A stretch of 44,857 nucleotides of DNA from Acidobacteriota bacterium. GTDB lineage: Bacteria > Acidobacteriota > Vicinamibacteria > Vicinamibacterales > UBA2999. Shown piece by piece: positions 9,901 through 18,590 of the stretch. The translations under genes were made by a program, and so were the position numbers. Positions within the stretch are counted from its first letter, which is position 1. Each line of letters opens with the position of its first letter. The stretch covers positions 1-44,857 of the forward strand of contig JABFSA010000122.1 of the NCBI GenBank assembly GCA_013140775.1. Direction: 5' to 3'. A model generated the notes under the pieces. That model saw only the letters and a list, made by a program, of their open reading frames with translations, did no database searches and was not told where the DNA came from.

Positions 9901-12900
9901 TCGTAGGTGTATTCGAGATCCTGGAGCGTCGTTGCGCCCGTACCCGCCGGCCGGCTGGCCAGGATTCGCGTCGTGCGCCACGTGATTGGGTCGAACGTGT
10001 GGACAACCGTGACACCGTTACCCAGGCGCAGCCGTTCGCGTTGAGCGCGCGCATTCAGCGCGCCAGCGTCGAAGATTGTGACGTTGTTGACCAGCCCGTC
10101 CGCGGTTGACAGCGTCGTGGCGCGCAGACCACCGCTCCTGTCGTACCGATGCTGGAGTGTCGATCCGTCCGGACGCGTCTGGCGACGGATGCGCCCCAGC
10201 CCATCGTAGACGGCGTGCGATGCGAACGAGCCGGGGAGGAGCGCCGCGGCGCCGGCCGTCCGCCAGTCTGGAGGATGCTCCGGATCCGCCGCAAGACGGA
10301 TCGTCGAGCCGAGGATCTCGCCGCCCGGCGCGTATCGCTCCACGGTCTGTTCACCCGACTCGTCGCGTGAGCGCACGAGCCGGCCGCGCGCGTTTCGCCT
10401 CACGGCATCGGTGACGGAGGGATCGTCGCCATAGAGCACGTCATGGACGCGACGATTGAGTCCGGGGAGACCATCGGCGTCGATGGAGATCGGACGATCG
10501 AGGCGATCGAACGTCCGGGTGAGGCGAACGCCCGCGGCATCCCACGTTCGTCGGGGACGGTCGAGCCCATCGTAAAACACGAGTTGCCAGCCCGCGTCGA
10601 TCGACTCAGTCCGGACGGGACGCCCGAGCATGTCACGCGTGACGCGCATGGCCTCCAGGCCCCGGGCGTCGCGGACGCGATCGATCTCTCCGGCAGGCCC
10701 GTACGTGGTGCGTATGCTGCGGGTTTGGCCGTCGCCAGAGCTCTCGGTCCGCAAGACCTCGCGTCCTTCGGGATCGACGTGCATCACAACCGGGGTGCGT
10801 GCGTGGGCGCGGCTCTGCTCGAGCGCGTCGCGTTCAGGATGTCCCGCCGGAAGCTGCTCGCGCTCCGTCCGATACGCCGAGTCGTCAACGGTGTCGTTCG
10901 CGTCGAAGCTGCTGGACGACCACGCTCCGTATTCTTTGCGTTCGTGTGTGCCGTCCGGGTGATCGCGGCGCAGTTCGCGACCGAGCGCGTCGTATTGAAA
11001 CGCGTGAGCGGCGCCGAACGTGGCCAACTCGCGGTCGGATTCGAACCGCCACGTCGTCGAGAAGAAGGGCTCGTACTGCCGCGCGGGTTGCTGACGTGGA
11101 TTGAAGACCGTGTGACCACCGGTGCGCCAGCGCTCGGGTGCCTCGGCAAGCACCGGACGCCCTGCCGTATCGATCGCCACCCGGCCAGTGGCGTCGCGCG
11201 TCACCGCGAGGCCACCCTCAACGTGCGCTTTCTCCTGAAGCGTCCGGCCGAAACCATCCAGGTGCGTCACCGTGACGAGGACGTGACCGTCAGGTACCAG
11301 TTGGCCGGTACCGTCGCTGACTGGCATCTCGCGAACCAACCGCACGATGAGCGGCGGCTCGCCGGCGGTTGTCCATCGATCGACGTCGTACACCGTGGCT
11401 TCGGCGGCACCCTGCAGATGTGCCGCAGGGTCAGCGATCGCTGATTCCGGCGTGGCCGCGGATCGTCCGGCGATCGACGCGAGGAGGTCGAACCCATGCG
11501 CTCGAAGCGTGCCCGTGTCGTCGAGGGCGTCACCGCGGCGCGTGACGAACACCGGGACGCCGAGCGGGTCGTACGCGATCTCGGAGACGTGGTTGTTCTC
11601 GTCGATCGATCGTGCCGGTGCGAGGAGGTGGTAGTCGGGGGTCACCCGAACGCTGTTGTTGGCCGCGTCGGTGGTCTCGATAGCCACCAGCGAGTACGGG
11701 TCGTAGCCAATCCGTGTCGTTCCCGTATCCGTCCGTGTGACACCCTCGACGCGGTAGAACACCGCGCGGCCACCGTATGAGACGGTTTCACCCCGCCTCC
11801 ACCAGTGTCCGGCGTCCTCTCGATACATCCCCTCGTTGGCGAGGTCGGTGATGCCGACCTGCGCACCGTAGATGCCCACAGGGAACGTCGTCGAGAACGC
11901 TGCCTCCTCCACATGGTGCAGGCGCGGCGGCAGCGCCACCGAACCGAAGGGAGCGGCGTTCGTGCCTGACGCGTCGTAGTAATACGTCCGGCTCCACGAT
12001 GTCCGTCGAGCACCGTTGTGAGGCGTGGCCGCCGCGTCGTGGGGTACCGGCGCCGCAAGCGCCCCGGTCACGTACGCCCGCACCGCGCTCCACGTGTAGA
12101 CACCATCGACCGGGGGTGTCATGCCCGGGAGATCGAACTCTTCGCGCTCGACGCCGATCGACGGCTGGAACGCCTCACCGTCGTCGATGTGCGTGACTCG
12201 CGTTCTTTCCACGGTCGCGGTGGTGAGTTGTTGAGCGGGGTCAACCGCGGTTGCGGTACTGCGCCGCGGATAGGCAATTGAGCACGCCAGGCGCGTGACG
12301 CCATACATGTCGGTGTCGAGCAAGAGACGATGGAGCACGCGAGGGTCATCTGGCGCCTGCTCGTACACCGTTGTCAGGTGCTCTCGCTCGATCGCGGTGA
12401 CAACTGTGCGCCGAGCCTTCGTCTCGGGCTGCAGCCGCCTGAGCAGAAAGCCGGTTTGTTCGACGTGGTACGGATGAGCTGCGGGACGACCGCCCGGCTC
12501 GATGGCGAATACCTCCTGCCGGACGACCCTGCCGGCAACCGCGGCGAGGGCGTCCGCGGCTTCCGTGCCGCTGAGGGGCGCGGTGCCTTCGAACGCGTGC
12601 ACCGGCACCACAGGCGCGGCCGCGTCTCCGCGCCACGCTCGTGCCAGCGCGACATCCCCCTCGATGCCAAGGTGCAGGAAGCTGCGCGTGACCGATGGAG
12701 GCGCGCCGGGGTCGCGTCCGAGATCGTCGGCCATTTCGGTGTCGAACACGTCGTTGCAGCCGAAGCCGATGAAGCGTCGATTCTTCTCGTCGTAGCAGCC
12801 GTCGTGGTACGCGTAGCGGCGAACGCTGCGGGAGCCACCGATCTCGTCCCGGGCCTCCACTCGTTCGACGACCACGACGTGCGAAGCCAGACGCGTTCGC

Positions 12901-15065
12901 CACGGCGTGCCACGCATCCGATCGTTCACGTAGTGCGTTGCCGACGTGCCGTACTCGATCTGGCGGACCAGGCCGAGCCCGTTGTCGCACGACACGAGCA
13001 GTCCCGCCCTGACGCCGTCGGTGAGCGGCAGATACTGCAGTCCGGCCTCGGTCGCCGTCGTCGAGGCCGACCAGACGAGGCACGGCGTGCCGTTGACCAG
13101 AAAGTCGAGGACGCGCACGCTCGAGAGGTTGTCGATGAACGGCAGGCCGCCGCGCACCTGTCCTGCCAGAAAGCGATTGCCGGCGGCATTGGTCCAGAAC
13201 GTGATCTCACCGTGGCCGACGTAAAGAAGGTCTGCCGTGCCGCTGCCGTCAAGGTCTGCGAACAACAGCCGCGAGGTGTCGAAGTCGTCCTCAGGCGCAA
13301 ACCGTGGAGCATCGTCCATCACCACGATTGACCCGAACCGGCCATTTCCCAGATTCGGCCAGTACGCGACGAAGCCGTTGCGCACCAGAACTTGATCCGC
13401 CAGGCCGTCGCCGTTCATGTCCGCGAAGAAGTAATCGAGGAGCGGATCTTCGCGGAGCAGCGCGACAGGTGCTCCCGGGTTCGACTCGACAGGCTGCAGT
13501 TCGATGCCGGCTTCGAACCCGTCCTTTCCACTCGATCGAAACCAGGTGAGCCGATCAGGACCGCCGAGCAATAGTTCCGGTCTGCCATCGCCGTCGAGAT
13601 CCAGCCACTGCACACGCGCGTTTACGCTGTCGAGATGGGGCACGGACGGAAACGGCCGGAAGCCACGCCATCGATCCGTCTCGCGATCGAGTTCGTAGTA
13701 CCCCGCGCCCCGGCTCCCGACGATCGCGAGGTCAGGGTTGCCATCGCCGTCGAGATCCTGCATGACGGCGCGGCTCAATTGATAGGCCGGTCGCTCGACG
13801 ACGACCGTGTCGGCGCCGAAACGGCCGCCCCCTTCGTTGCGCCTGTACGACCAGGCGTTGGGCGTCTCGATGAGAATCCCTGGGAGACCTTCCCCGTACA
13901 GATCCATCCACCGGTACCGCGGACCGTCGAGTCCGTTCGGGAGCGTCTCCATCGTCTCCGTTGGGGCGCGGTGGAAGGCAGAGGCGACGCGTGGCCGGCT
14001 GTACTCGAAGCGGAGCAGGGGACGAGCTTTCGACGGCGTCGAACCGTCTGGCTCACGGCGATGCCCTGTCTCCTTGATCGCCAGCAGCGTTGCGCCCTCA
14101 GGGCGCTCGTCGTACTGCAGCTCGTACGAGGTAATGAGCACAGGCCCCGAGTGCAGCGCGGGGAAACGGTGGTACACCAGGACGCGACGGCACCGCCGGT
14201 ACGTACGCAGGTCGAAACCCGGGAGGCACGTTGACGAGGGATCGACACGCCCGGGCCACACGGCATCAGGTTCGGGTAGCGGGGCAGCGTGATCGTGGTC
14301 GCCGTAGTCGAATACCGCTTCGAAGCACCAGCGTTGTGCGGCCGGTGCGGGCATGCCAGCGGTCATCGGAAGGGTATTGCCCCAGCGGATTCGCTTCACA
14401 TATCGCTGCGGGGGAGCGCCTGCCGTGCGGAGGCGTGCAGCCTCGTTACTGGCCGAGCGATCGACGTTCCTGAGATCTTCGCCGGCGTAATCGAATCGGA
14501 TGGCATTGCCTTGAGGGTCAATCTGCAACTCGGGCAGCCACTGAAACACTTTGTGCGGATCGTCGGGATCAGCGATACGCGAAAGTCCGTCGGCCGCCAA
14601 CCCGTAGGTCGTGACGACGCCGCGAGCGTCGCGCGTGACCCAGTGCGACGCGCGGGTGGTCTTCTCGACCCATTGCTCGACGCGCTGATAGCCGCTCTCA
14701 ACACGCGACCGAAATCGACGCACGGCGTAGGCACCCGCGTCGCTCCAGTGATCGCGTGCGTCCTGCGCATCACTCGTGGCGATGGGTACGAGCTCCCCTG
14801 TGGCGCTCGATGTGTATCGATCGTGTCCGTCGTACCGCGGTACTCCGTGAGTGGTATCGACGCTCACGCTGAGCAGGCCCGAGAGCCGCCAGCCCACTCC
14901 AAATGGGCCGTTCCCGCCTGTGGATTGGTAGGAGAGGTAAAGCTGCGGACCAAACCCTCCACGGCCTCTGGAGGTACGCAGAGGCAGTGTCGCCGTCAAA
15001 CTTCCCGTTGTCGGGTCAACACGAAGATCGTGTTCGACCCCCAGGGACCGAATCGTCTGAGACAT
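6957..15065 (-). CDS. TcB-TcC fusion (SpvB/VCBS/RHS) with putative metallopeptidase C-terminal domain
   Basis: This 2702-aa protein fuses the TcB and TcC parts of a Tc toxin. Residues 1-330 match the SpvB N-terminal domain (GGFGPQLYLSYQS, GPFGVGWRLSG). Residues 430-640 hold FG-GAP/VCBS repeats (DLDGDGNPDLAIVG, DLDGDGRPELLLGG, DMNGDGLADQ). TcdB-type middle segments follow, then YD/RHS repeats from about 1260. The RHS core is at 2033-2094 and ends DPDGL, the usual autocleavage region of TcC. A Gly/Pro/Asp-rich linker (about 2173-2427), a hydrophobic helix (about 2472-2500) and a unique tail come next. The tail contains HEGFH at 2592-2596 and EEAVAY from 2626, a gluzincin-like zinc-site pattern. 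RHS shells in this family enclose the C-terminal effector until release through the TcA pore. Catalytic activity of the tail is inferred from the motif. Confidence 0.93.
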   Translation of the reverse strand: MSQTIRSLGVEHDLRVDPTTGSLTATLPLRTSRGRGGFGPQLYLSYQSTGGNGPFGVGWRLSGLLSVSVDTTHGVPRYDGHDRYTSSATGELVPIATSDAQDARDHWSDAGAYAVRRFRSRVESGYQRVEQWVEKTTRASHWVTRDARGVVTTYGLAADGLSRIADPDDPHKVFQWLPELQIDPQGNAIRFDYAGEDLRNVDRSASNEAARLRTAGAPPQRYVKRIRWGNTLPMTAGMPAPAAQRWCFEAVFDYGDHDHAAPLPEPDAVWPGRVDPSSTCLPGFDLRTYRRCRRVLVYHRFPALHSGPVLITSYELQYDERPEGATLLAIKETGHRREPDGSTPSKARPLLRFEYSRPRVASAFHRAPTETMETLPNGLDGPRYRWMDLYGEGLPGILIETPNAWSYRRNEGGGRFGADTVVVERPAYQLSRAVMQDLDGDGNPDLAIVGSRGAGYYELDRETDRWRGFRPFPSVPHLDSVNARVQWLDLDGDGRPELLLGGPDRLTWFRSSGKDGFEAGIELQPVESNPGAPVALLREDPLLDYFFADMNGDGLADQVLVRNGFVAYWPNLGNGRFGSIVVMDDAPRFAPEDDFDTSRLLFADLDGSGTADLLYVGHGEITFWTNAAGNRFLAGQVRGGLPFIDNLSSVRVLDFLVNGTPCLVWSASTTATEAGLQYLPLTDGVRAGLLVSCDNGLGLVRQIEYGTSATHYVNDRMRGTPWRTRLASHVVVVERVEARDEIGGSRSVRRYAYHDGCYDEKNRRFIGFGCNDVFDTEMADDLGRDPGAPPSVTRSFLHLGIEGDVALARAWRGDAAAPVVPVHAFEGTAPLSGTEAADALAAVAGRVVRQEVFAIEPGGRPAAHPYHVEQTGFLLRRLQPETKARRTVVTAIEREHLTTVYEQAPDDPRVLHRLLLDTDMYGVTRLACSIAYPRRSTATAVDPAQQLTTATVERTRVTHIDDGEAFQPSIGVEREEFDLPGMTPPVDGVYTWSAVRAYVTGALAAPVPHDAAATPHNGARRTSWSRTYYYDASGTNAAPFGSVALPPRLHHVEEAAFSTTFPVGIYGAQVGITDLANEGMYREDAGHWWRRGETVSYGGRAVFYRVEGVTRTDTGTTRIGYDPYSLVAIETTDAANNSVRVTPDYHLLAPARSIDENNHVSEIAYDPLGVPVFVTRRGDALDDTGTLRAHGFDLLASIAGRSAATPESAIADPAAHLQGAAEATVYDVDRWTTAGEPPLIVRLVREMPVSDGTGQLVPDGHVLVTVTHLDGFGRTLQEKAHVEGGLAVTRDATGRVAIDTAGRPVLAEAPERWRTGGHTVFNPRQQPARQYEPFFSTTWRFESDRELATFGAAHAFQYDALGRELRRDHPDGTHERKEYGAWSSSSFDANDTVDDSAYRTEREQLPAGHPERDALEQSRAHARTPVVMHVDPEGREVLRTESSGDGQTRSIRTTYGPAGEIDRVRDARGLEAMRVTRDMLGRPVRTESIDAGWQLVFYDGLDRPRRTWDAAGVRLTRTFDRLDRPISIDADGLPGLNRRVHDVLYGDDPSVTDAVRRNARGRLVRSRDESGEQTVERYAPGGEILGSTIRLAADPEHPPDWRTAGAAALLPGSFASHAVYDGLGRIRRQTRPDGSTLQHRYDRSGGLRATTLSTADGLVNNVTIFDAGALNARAQRERLRLGNGVTVVHTFDPITWRTTRILASRPAGTGATTLQDLEYTYDPVGNVVRSLDRVQQPGAVGSYITGLNVPAVRTFTYDGFYQLRQATGRVHRAMLADDHRTSPANPGTIRGARRLSLNDGGQLERYTQTFTYDVAGNIERIRHQGTAVNWTQDHWVSPSSNRSLTALDANGIAVVNPETYFDAVGNCVRLPHLRAMEWDYRRMPRRAVIVDRSAAGQPSDIELYVHDASGSRVRRQTRRRVGGGAIETTDVLYFGDCEIRRVSRGATPLLERRTTRVQDGFSHVAAVHRWTLDSTARETTDVTRARFQYQLSDHLGSGVVQLDALGRVVAFEEHMPYGSTALLAGNNVREVATRDYRFCGKERDDATALHYFGHRYYASWLGRWLSPDPAGPVDGLNLYQYALNNPISNSDPDGLQTTPRGSRREVEQQIPADVHAAFNKLPADQQDKVRKGIEWTWFYDAEKKQTYFGPRAQMEALAEASIRQGKNVGEVVAPGPPKKKEKPPPKGPRAGEGAPSSSSAKGTPGSRGAPKADGAGGGGTAGAQGRAGVQPPSGEGATSGSLGPNGDPTASTESDLSRVRKNPSANSGDGTIPGGGGNGQDAGSGGTPRVAGSDVIGDGPDGGRSPDTGVDDGTQAGGEEGPDQGGQGQRAGTGDQPGMPNGQPRGEFAGGTGGTPDGRLDGLPDGTPQGKLRRESGTGTDPAAPGNTPTPTGDANGSRGRADSGPGGGASRQRENPQQGGARDGSGQKKTVMDRVTKVAGWWHLQFGDGKDGESGGIPGGSGTVNIGAWGQALFVALTVAEIIFTVLSLGGLAAIKSVLRSLMATARAALALLRGRIAALWARRAALQQGLRAIASRGWSLLKEWWFFRRDLGGATNGLGYGPFRLWMRTAIQNTDRAAGRMIAAADTAFHEGFHALMAKVPFWWAATEARLAGRPIGAGLMWAEEAVAYAVGHLRVLRLHAIPFAPLEAFGSVFANFGKGAAGAQAVRWAIGEIVIAGAGAAAYFGLREDDPEPVPAGGP

Positions 15066-15104
15066 CCCGGCTACTTCGTGGTGGGGAGGGGCGCCAGTAT
15101 GCCA

Positions 15105-15116
15105 CGTTTCGAAACG
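15105..15116. promoter_or_regulatory. 12-bp palindrome upstream of the Tc toxin operon
   Basis: CGTTTCGAAACG is a perfect palindrome about 40 bp upstream of the TcB-TcC start codon. On the minus strand a CATACT box lies a few bases downstream of it. It could be an operator for the toxin operon, but a single short palindrome in GC-rich DNA is weak evidence. Confidence 0.2.
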
Positions 15117-15472
15117 GGCTCGCCGGACAATTCAGCGTTGGTTGCACGGTAGTTTCGACTCGAGCGTGTCGATGTCGATCGACAAGGTCTGAGCGTGACC
15201 GCGTTGCCAGGCTCTAACGGAACTCCTTCGTCTGATCGTGCTTCGGGATACGACCGGGCGACGTACTTCGCCACGTTGACATCACCGGGAACGACGGCTC
15301 ATCTGCGCACGGCCAGAATCGCCCCGAGCTGTGGCGTCACCCACAACGTTGCCGCAATGACGTCCGGACTGCGGAGCCACCACTCGAGATCCGTCCGCCC
15401 GTAATTCGCTGGACGAATCGGCCCGGGCCACCCCGGCATGTCTCTCGCACCGTGCCCCGCTACAATGAGCCC
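15117..15472. other. Intergenic region between Tc operon and Uma2 remnant
   Basis: No convincing gene. The minus strand has an open stretch over 15299-15410 whose translation looks protein-like (NYGRTDLEWWLRSPD) and ends in a stop at 15299. It has no clear start of its own and continues antisense through the Uma2 remnant. It may be a tail fragment of a lost gene or chance. Confidence 0.3.
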
Positions 15473-15911
15473 ATGGCCGGGAGCGACGAAATGAGGATGC
15501 CTCACCCCGCCGTGAAGCTCACCTACGACGACTTCGTTCACTTCCCGGACGACGGGAAGCGGCACGAGTTGATCGACGGAGAGCACCACGTGACTCCGTC
15601 GCCAAACACGAAGCATCAGACCGTCTCGATGAACCTGCTTTCGGCCATCTGGGTCTGGCTCGAATCTCATCCGATCGGCCGCCTGTACCACGCGCCGTTC
15701 GACGTGGTGTTCACCGACGCGGACGTCGTCGAACCGGACCTGTTCTACATTTCGAACGAGCGCAGGCAAGAGCGACGTCGTTCGGGTCTACCGGCGCGAC
15801 GGCGATCGCTTCGATCGCGTGACCGAGCTGTCGCGCGAAGCGGGTGATGTGCTGACGACGCGGCTGCTGCCGGGTCTGGATCTTCCGCTCGCAAGGATCT
15901 TCAGGGACTAA
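15473..15911 (+). pseudogene. Uma2-family (DUF820) endonuclease-like gene with internal deletion and frameshift
   Basis: The N-terminal half is a recognisable Uma2 protein (KLTYDDFVHFPDDGKRHEL, then DVVFTDADVVEPDLFYISNER) in the frame starting at ATG 15473. After about position 15767 the homology jumps frame to VVRVYRRDGDRFDRV and ends RLLPGLDLPLARIFRD with TAA at 15909-15911. The part that should lie between, with the PD-(D/E)XK-like core (typically APDLVVEILSP...YW), is missing. A deletion of roughly 50-60 codons plus a frame change therefore inactivated the gene. It sits 23 nt before the DsrE/cbb3 operon, whose promoter may lie inside it. A second, shorter Uma2 remnant is at 20989-21037. 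Confidence 0.8.
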
Positions 15912-15934
15912 TGGCTGACGTATCAGGAGGATGG

Positions 15935-16477
15935 ATGAAGACACAAATTGTTGCCGCGCTCTCTCTGGTTGCGCTGTTTCTCGCGGCCCCGAATGCCGCT
16001 CAGGCACAGGCGCTGCCTATCCCCGGTATCGAGGCGGCCAGCGATGTGCCTGGCGCGAAGGAGCTTCCGGACGCCACCACGGAGTACAAGGTCCTGTTCG
16101 ACGCGGCACGCGCACCCGCCACGCCCACCGAGGTGAATCCGATTCTGCTGGCCGCCGCCCGCTACCTGAACACGCTGGCCAAGGTCGGTGTACCGCCCGC
16201 GCACCGGCAGATCGCCGTGGTCTTTCATCAGGGCGCCACGCCGGCCATTCTGAAGAACGAGGAATACCGGAAGCGCCATAATGGGCAGGATAATCCGAAC
16301 ATCGCCATCATCCAGGCCCTGAAGAAAGCGGGTGTGGACTTCCGCGTCTGCGGGCAGGCGGTGCTCGGTGCGAAGATTGACCGAGCGGATATCCAGCCGG
16401 AGATTCAGGTGGACCTCTGGGCGTTGACGACGATCATCAACCTGGAGCTGCGCGGCTACGTCAGGATCGGCGGCTGA
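15935..16477 (+). CDS. Exported DsrE-family protein
   Basis: A 180-aa protein with a Sec signal peptide (residues 1-24, cleavage near AQA/QA). The start at 15935 is preferred over an in-frame ATG at 15911 because AGGAGG lies at 15925-15930 and the signal peptide then begins at Met1. The mature part has the DsrE/DsrF-like fold pattern, including AVVFHQGAT and VDFRVCGQAVLG with a single Cys139, then a C-terminal QVDLWALTTIINLELRGY typical of periplasmic DsrE proteins. DsrE relatives bind or transfer sulfur through such a cysteine. This gene opens a cotranscribed set ending in a TsdA-like cytochrome, so a periplasmic sulfur-handling role is likely. The exact substrate is unknown. Confidence 0.85.
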   Translation: MKTQIVAALSLVALFLAAPNAAQAQALPIPGIEAASDVPGAKELPDATTEYKVLFDAARAPATPTEVNPILLAAARYLNTLAKVGVPPAHRQIAVVFHQGATPAILKNEEYRKRHNGQDNPNIAIIQALKKAGVDFRVCGQAVLGAKIDRADIQPEIQVDLWALTTIINLELRGYVRIGG

Positions 16478-16527
16478 GCCCGCCGGCTCACCGGCATAGA
16501 TAATTCGCGGATAGCAGGAGGATCACC

Positions 16528-17166
16528 GTGTCGAAAATTAAAAGGGGACGCCGGCAATTGATCACGGGGCTCGGCACGTCCGCTGCCGCGATAGCGCTCG
16601 GCAGCGCACCCGCCGCCGCACAGACCGCCTCCGCATTCCAGCCGGCACGTCACGCCGAAGACGGCTGGTTCGCCAACCGGCCGGGCAAGCATCGCGTCAT
16701 CCTCGATACGACGACGCCCGAGGCGATTCCGGACGCCGTGCGCTTCGCCGGCAATCTCTTCACCGGCAACAAGGCCGGCTACAACGTCGATGATGCCGAC
16801 GTCGCTATCGTGATTTGCCTGCGGCACGCCGCCACCGTCTACGGGTACAACGACGCGCTCTGGTCGAAGTACGGCCGGGCGCTGCGTGGGACGGAGGCTC
16901 CTGGTCCAGCGCCCACGGCCAACCCACACAACTCCGGAGAGCGTCCGCCGCTGTCCGACCTGGCCAAGCGCGGCATTCAGTTCATGGTCTGCGGCACCGC
17001 CAGCCGCGGTGCGGCGCGACGCGTAGCCGGGGCCAACGGCGACGCCGACGCGGTGTTCAAGGAAATCGAGACCGGCCTGATTCCGAACGCGCGTCTCGTC
17101 GCCGCGGGCGTCGTGGGCGTCACGCACGCGCAGGAGTACGGCTACAGCTACCTGTTCGTCGGGTGA
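16528..17166 (+). CDS. Tat-exported DsrE-like protein
   Basis: A 212-aa protein starting with GTG at 16528 behind an AGGAGG site. The N-terminus has a twin-arginine signal (GRRQLITGLGTSAAAIALG) and an Ala-rich cleavage region ending near residue 32. The mature region resembles DsrE-type proteins: HRVILDTTTPEAI, DVAIVICLRHAA with Cys97, and GIQFMVCGTAS with Cys155 in the same context as Cys139 of the preceding gene. It ends in the typical VAAGVVGVTHAQEYGYSYL. Tat export suggests folding, perhaps with a cofactor, before export. It overlaps the start of ccoN. The sulfur-carrier or sulfur-binding role is inferred from family and neighbours. Confidence 0.8.
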   Translation: MSKIKRGRRQLITGLGTSAAAIALGSAPAAAQTASAFQPARHAEDGWFANRPGKHRVILDTTTPEAIPDAVRFAGNLFTGNKAGYNVDDADVAIVICLRHAATVYGYNDALWSKYGRALRGTEAPGPAPTANPHNSGERPPLSDLAKRGIQFMVCGTASRGAARRVAGANGDADAVFKEIETGLIPNARLVAAGVVGVTHAQEYGYSYLFVG

Positions 17167-18590
17167 GACCGCTGGGCGCACCGCGCGTCGAGGCGGCGCT
17201 GGTCAGAGCGCACGGCCTCGCTGCGCTTCTCGCGCTCCTCGTGGCCGCCACGTTTGGCATACTCGCCTCGATCGGATTGCTGCTGCCCGATCTTGGCGCG
17301 GGAACGCCCTGGCTCACCTGGGGCCGGCTGCGCTACGCGCATACCCAGGGCATCCTCTTCGGCTGGCTGGCGAACGCGTTCTTCGCCTTTCTGTACCACG
17401 CCGTACCGATCCTCACGGCCCGGCCGATCACCAGTCGCCGCCTGGGCTACTGGCTCTTCGCTCTGTGGAATCTCGCCGTGCTTGCCCCGGGCTGGGTGCT
17501 GGTGCTGGCCGGCGTCAGCCAGCCGCTGGAGTGGGCCGAGTTTCCCCTCATCGTAGACGCACTCGTTGTCCTCGGCCTCGTGCTCGCGGCAGTACAGTTT
17601 CTTCCCGGCTTCTTCGCGCGCGGGCTCGAATCCTTGTACGTGTCTGGCTGGTACATTCTCGGCGGGCTGATCTTCACCATCCTCGCGTATCCGATGGGCA
17701 ATATCGTCCCGGAGTTCGTCCCCGGCGCGAGCGGTGCGGCTTTCAGCGGACTGTGGATTCACGACGCGATCGGGTTGTACGTCACGCCGCTGGCGCTGGC
17801 GGTGATCTACTACGTGATCCCGGCCGCCACGGGCCGACCGATCTACAGTCACTTCCTGTCGATGCTCGGTTTCTGGCTGCTGTTCTTCCTCTACCCGCTG
17901 AACGGCACGCATCACTACGTCTTCTCGGTGATCCCGATGGCAGCGCAGCTGGGCGCTATCGCGGCGTCGGCGCTCCTCGGCGTCACGGTGGTCATCGTCG
18001 TCGCGAACCTGTTCCTCTCGTTGCGCGGGTGCGGCTTCGTGCCGCGAGATCCGGCGGTGCGTTTCGTCGCTGCCAGCACGCTCTTCTATCTGATCGTCAG
18101 CGTGCAGGGCGCCGCGCAGGCGCAGATGGCGGTCAATCAGGCCGTGCATTTCACCGACTGGGTGATCGGCCACTCGCACCTCGCGATGCTCGGGTTTGCG
18201 AGCTTCGGCGCCATCGGCGGTCTGGTCCACGTCTGGCAACGCCTGCCGTCTGCGCGCTACAACGCGCGGGCGATCGACATCGCGTTCTGGCTGCTGACGG
18301 TCGGGCTCGTGGTGATGGTGTCCGACCTGACGATCGCGGGACTGCTCCAGGGACAGCTCTGGCAATCGGGCGCGCCGTGGATCGAGTCGGTCGAGGCGTC
18401 ACGTCCGTACTGGCTGGTGCGCGCGTTGTCGGGCGCGCCCATCGCCGGCGGATTCATCGCGCTGCTCTGGGGACTCACGACCGGACCGCGCGGTGCGGGC
18501 CTTGCGCCGCGCGAGGTTGATGTGAGCGTCGCGCCATCGAGTGTCGTCGCGCCGCGATTTGAGACGGCGCCGCCGCAGGGGATCGTATGA
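17163..18590 (+). CDS. ccoN: cbb3-type cytochrome c oxidase subunit I (CcoN)
   Basis: The catalytic subunit of a cbb3 haem-copper oxidase, 475 aa and polytopic. I place the start at GTG 17163, which overlaps the previous stop (GTGA). This gives the usual CcoN length and a start just before the first membrane helix. Ligands are in place: His60 for haem b, His190/His240/His241 for CuB, Tyr234 for the His-Tyr cross-link, and His327/His329 in GHSHL for haems b3 and b. His190-Tyr234-His240-His241 spacing equals that of the Pseudomonas stutzeri enzyme (207, 251, 257, 258), and haem b His60 has the same number there. It should reduce O2 at the cytoplasmic membrane. It overlaps the next gene by ATGA. 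Confidence 0.95.
   Translation: MRPLGAPRVEAALVRAHGLAALLALLVAATFGILASIGLLLPDLGAGTPWLTWGRLRYAHTQGILFGWLANAFFAFLYHAVPILTARPITSRRLGYWLFALWNLAVLAPGWVLVLAGVSQPLEWAEFPLIVDALVVLGLVLAAVQFLPGFFARGLESLYVSGWYILGGLIFTILAYPMGNIVPEFVPGASGAAFSGLWIHDAIGLYVTPLALAVIYYVIPAATGRPIYSHFLSMLGFWLLFFLYPLNGTHHYVFSVIPMAAQLGAIAASALLGVTVVIVVANLFLSLRGCGFVPRDPAVRFVAASTLFYLIVSVQGAAQAQMAVNQAVHFTDWVIGHSHLAMLGFASFGAIGGLVHVWQRLPSARYNARAIDIAFWLLTVGLVVMVSDLTIAGLLQGQLWQSGAPWIESVEASRPYWLVRALSGAPIAGGFIALLWGLTTGPRGAGLAPREVDVSVAPSSVVAPRFETAPPQGIV

Noticed and set aside
13205..13770. Repeated D-G-D-G patterns suggesting a separate calcium-binding gene
   Set aside because: They are FG-GAP/VCBS repeats inside the TcB part of the fusion.
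16815..17162. Upstream extension of ccoN (frame open from 16815)
   Set aside because: The extension is antisense-like Arg-rich text inside the Tat-DsrE gene. GTG 17163 gives the normal CcoN N-terminus and an overlap with the previous stop.
17148..18365. 405-codon open frame on the minus strand opposite ccoN
   Set aside because: Highly charged Arg/Asp/Glu-rich translation with no domain, exactly antisense to a well-conserved membrane protein.
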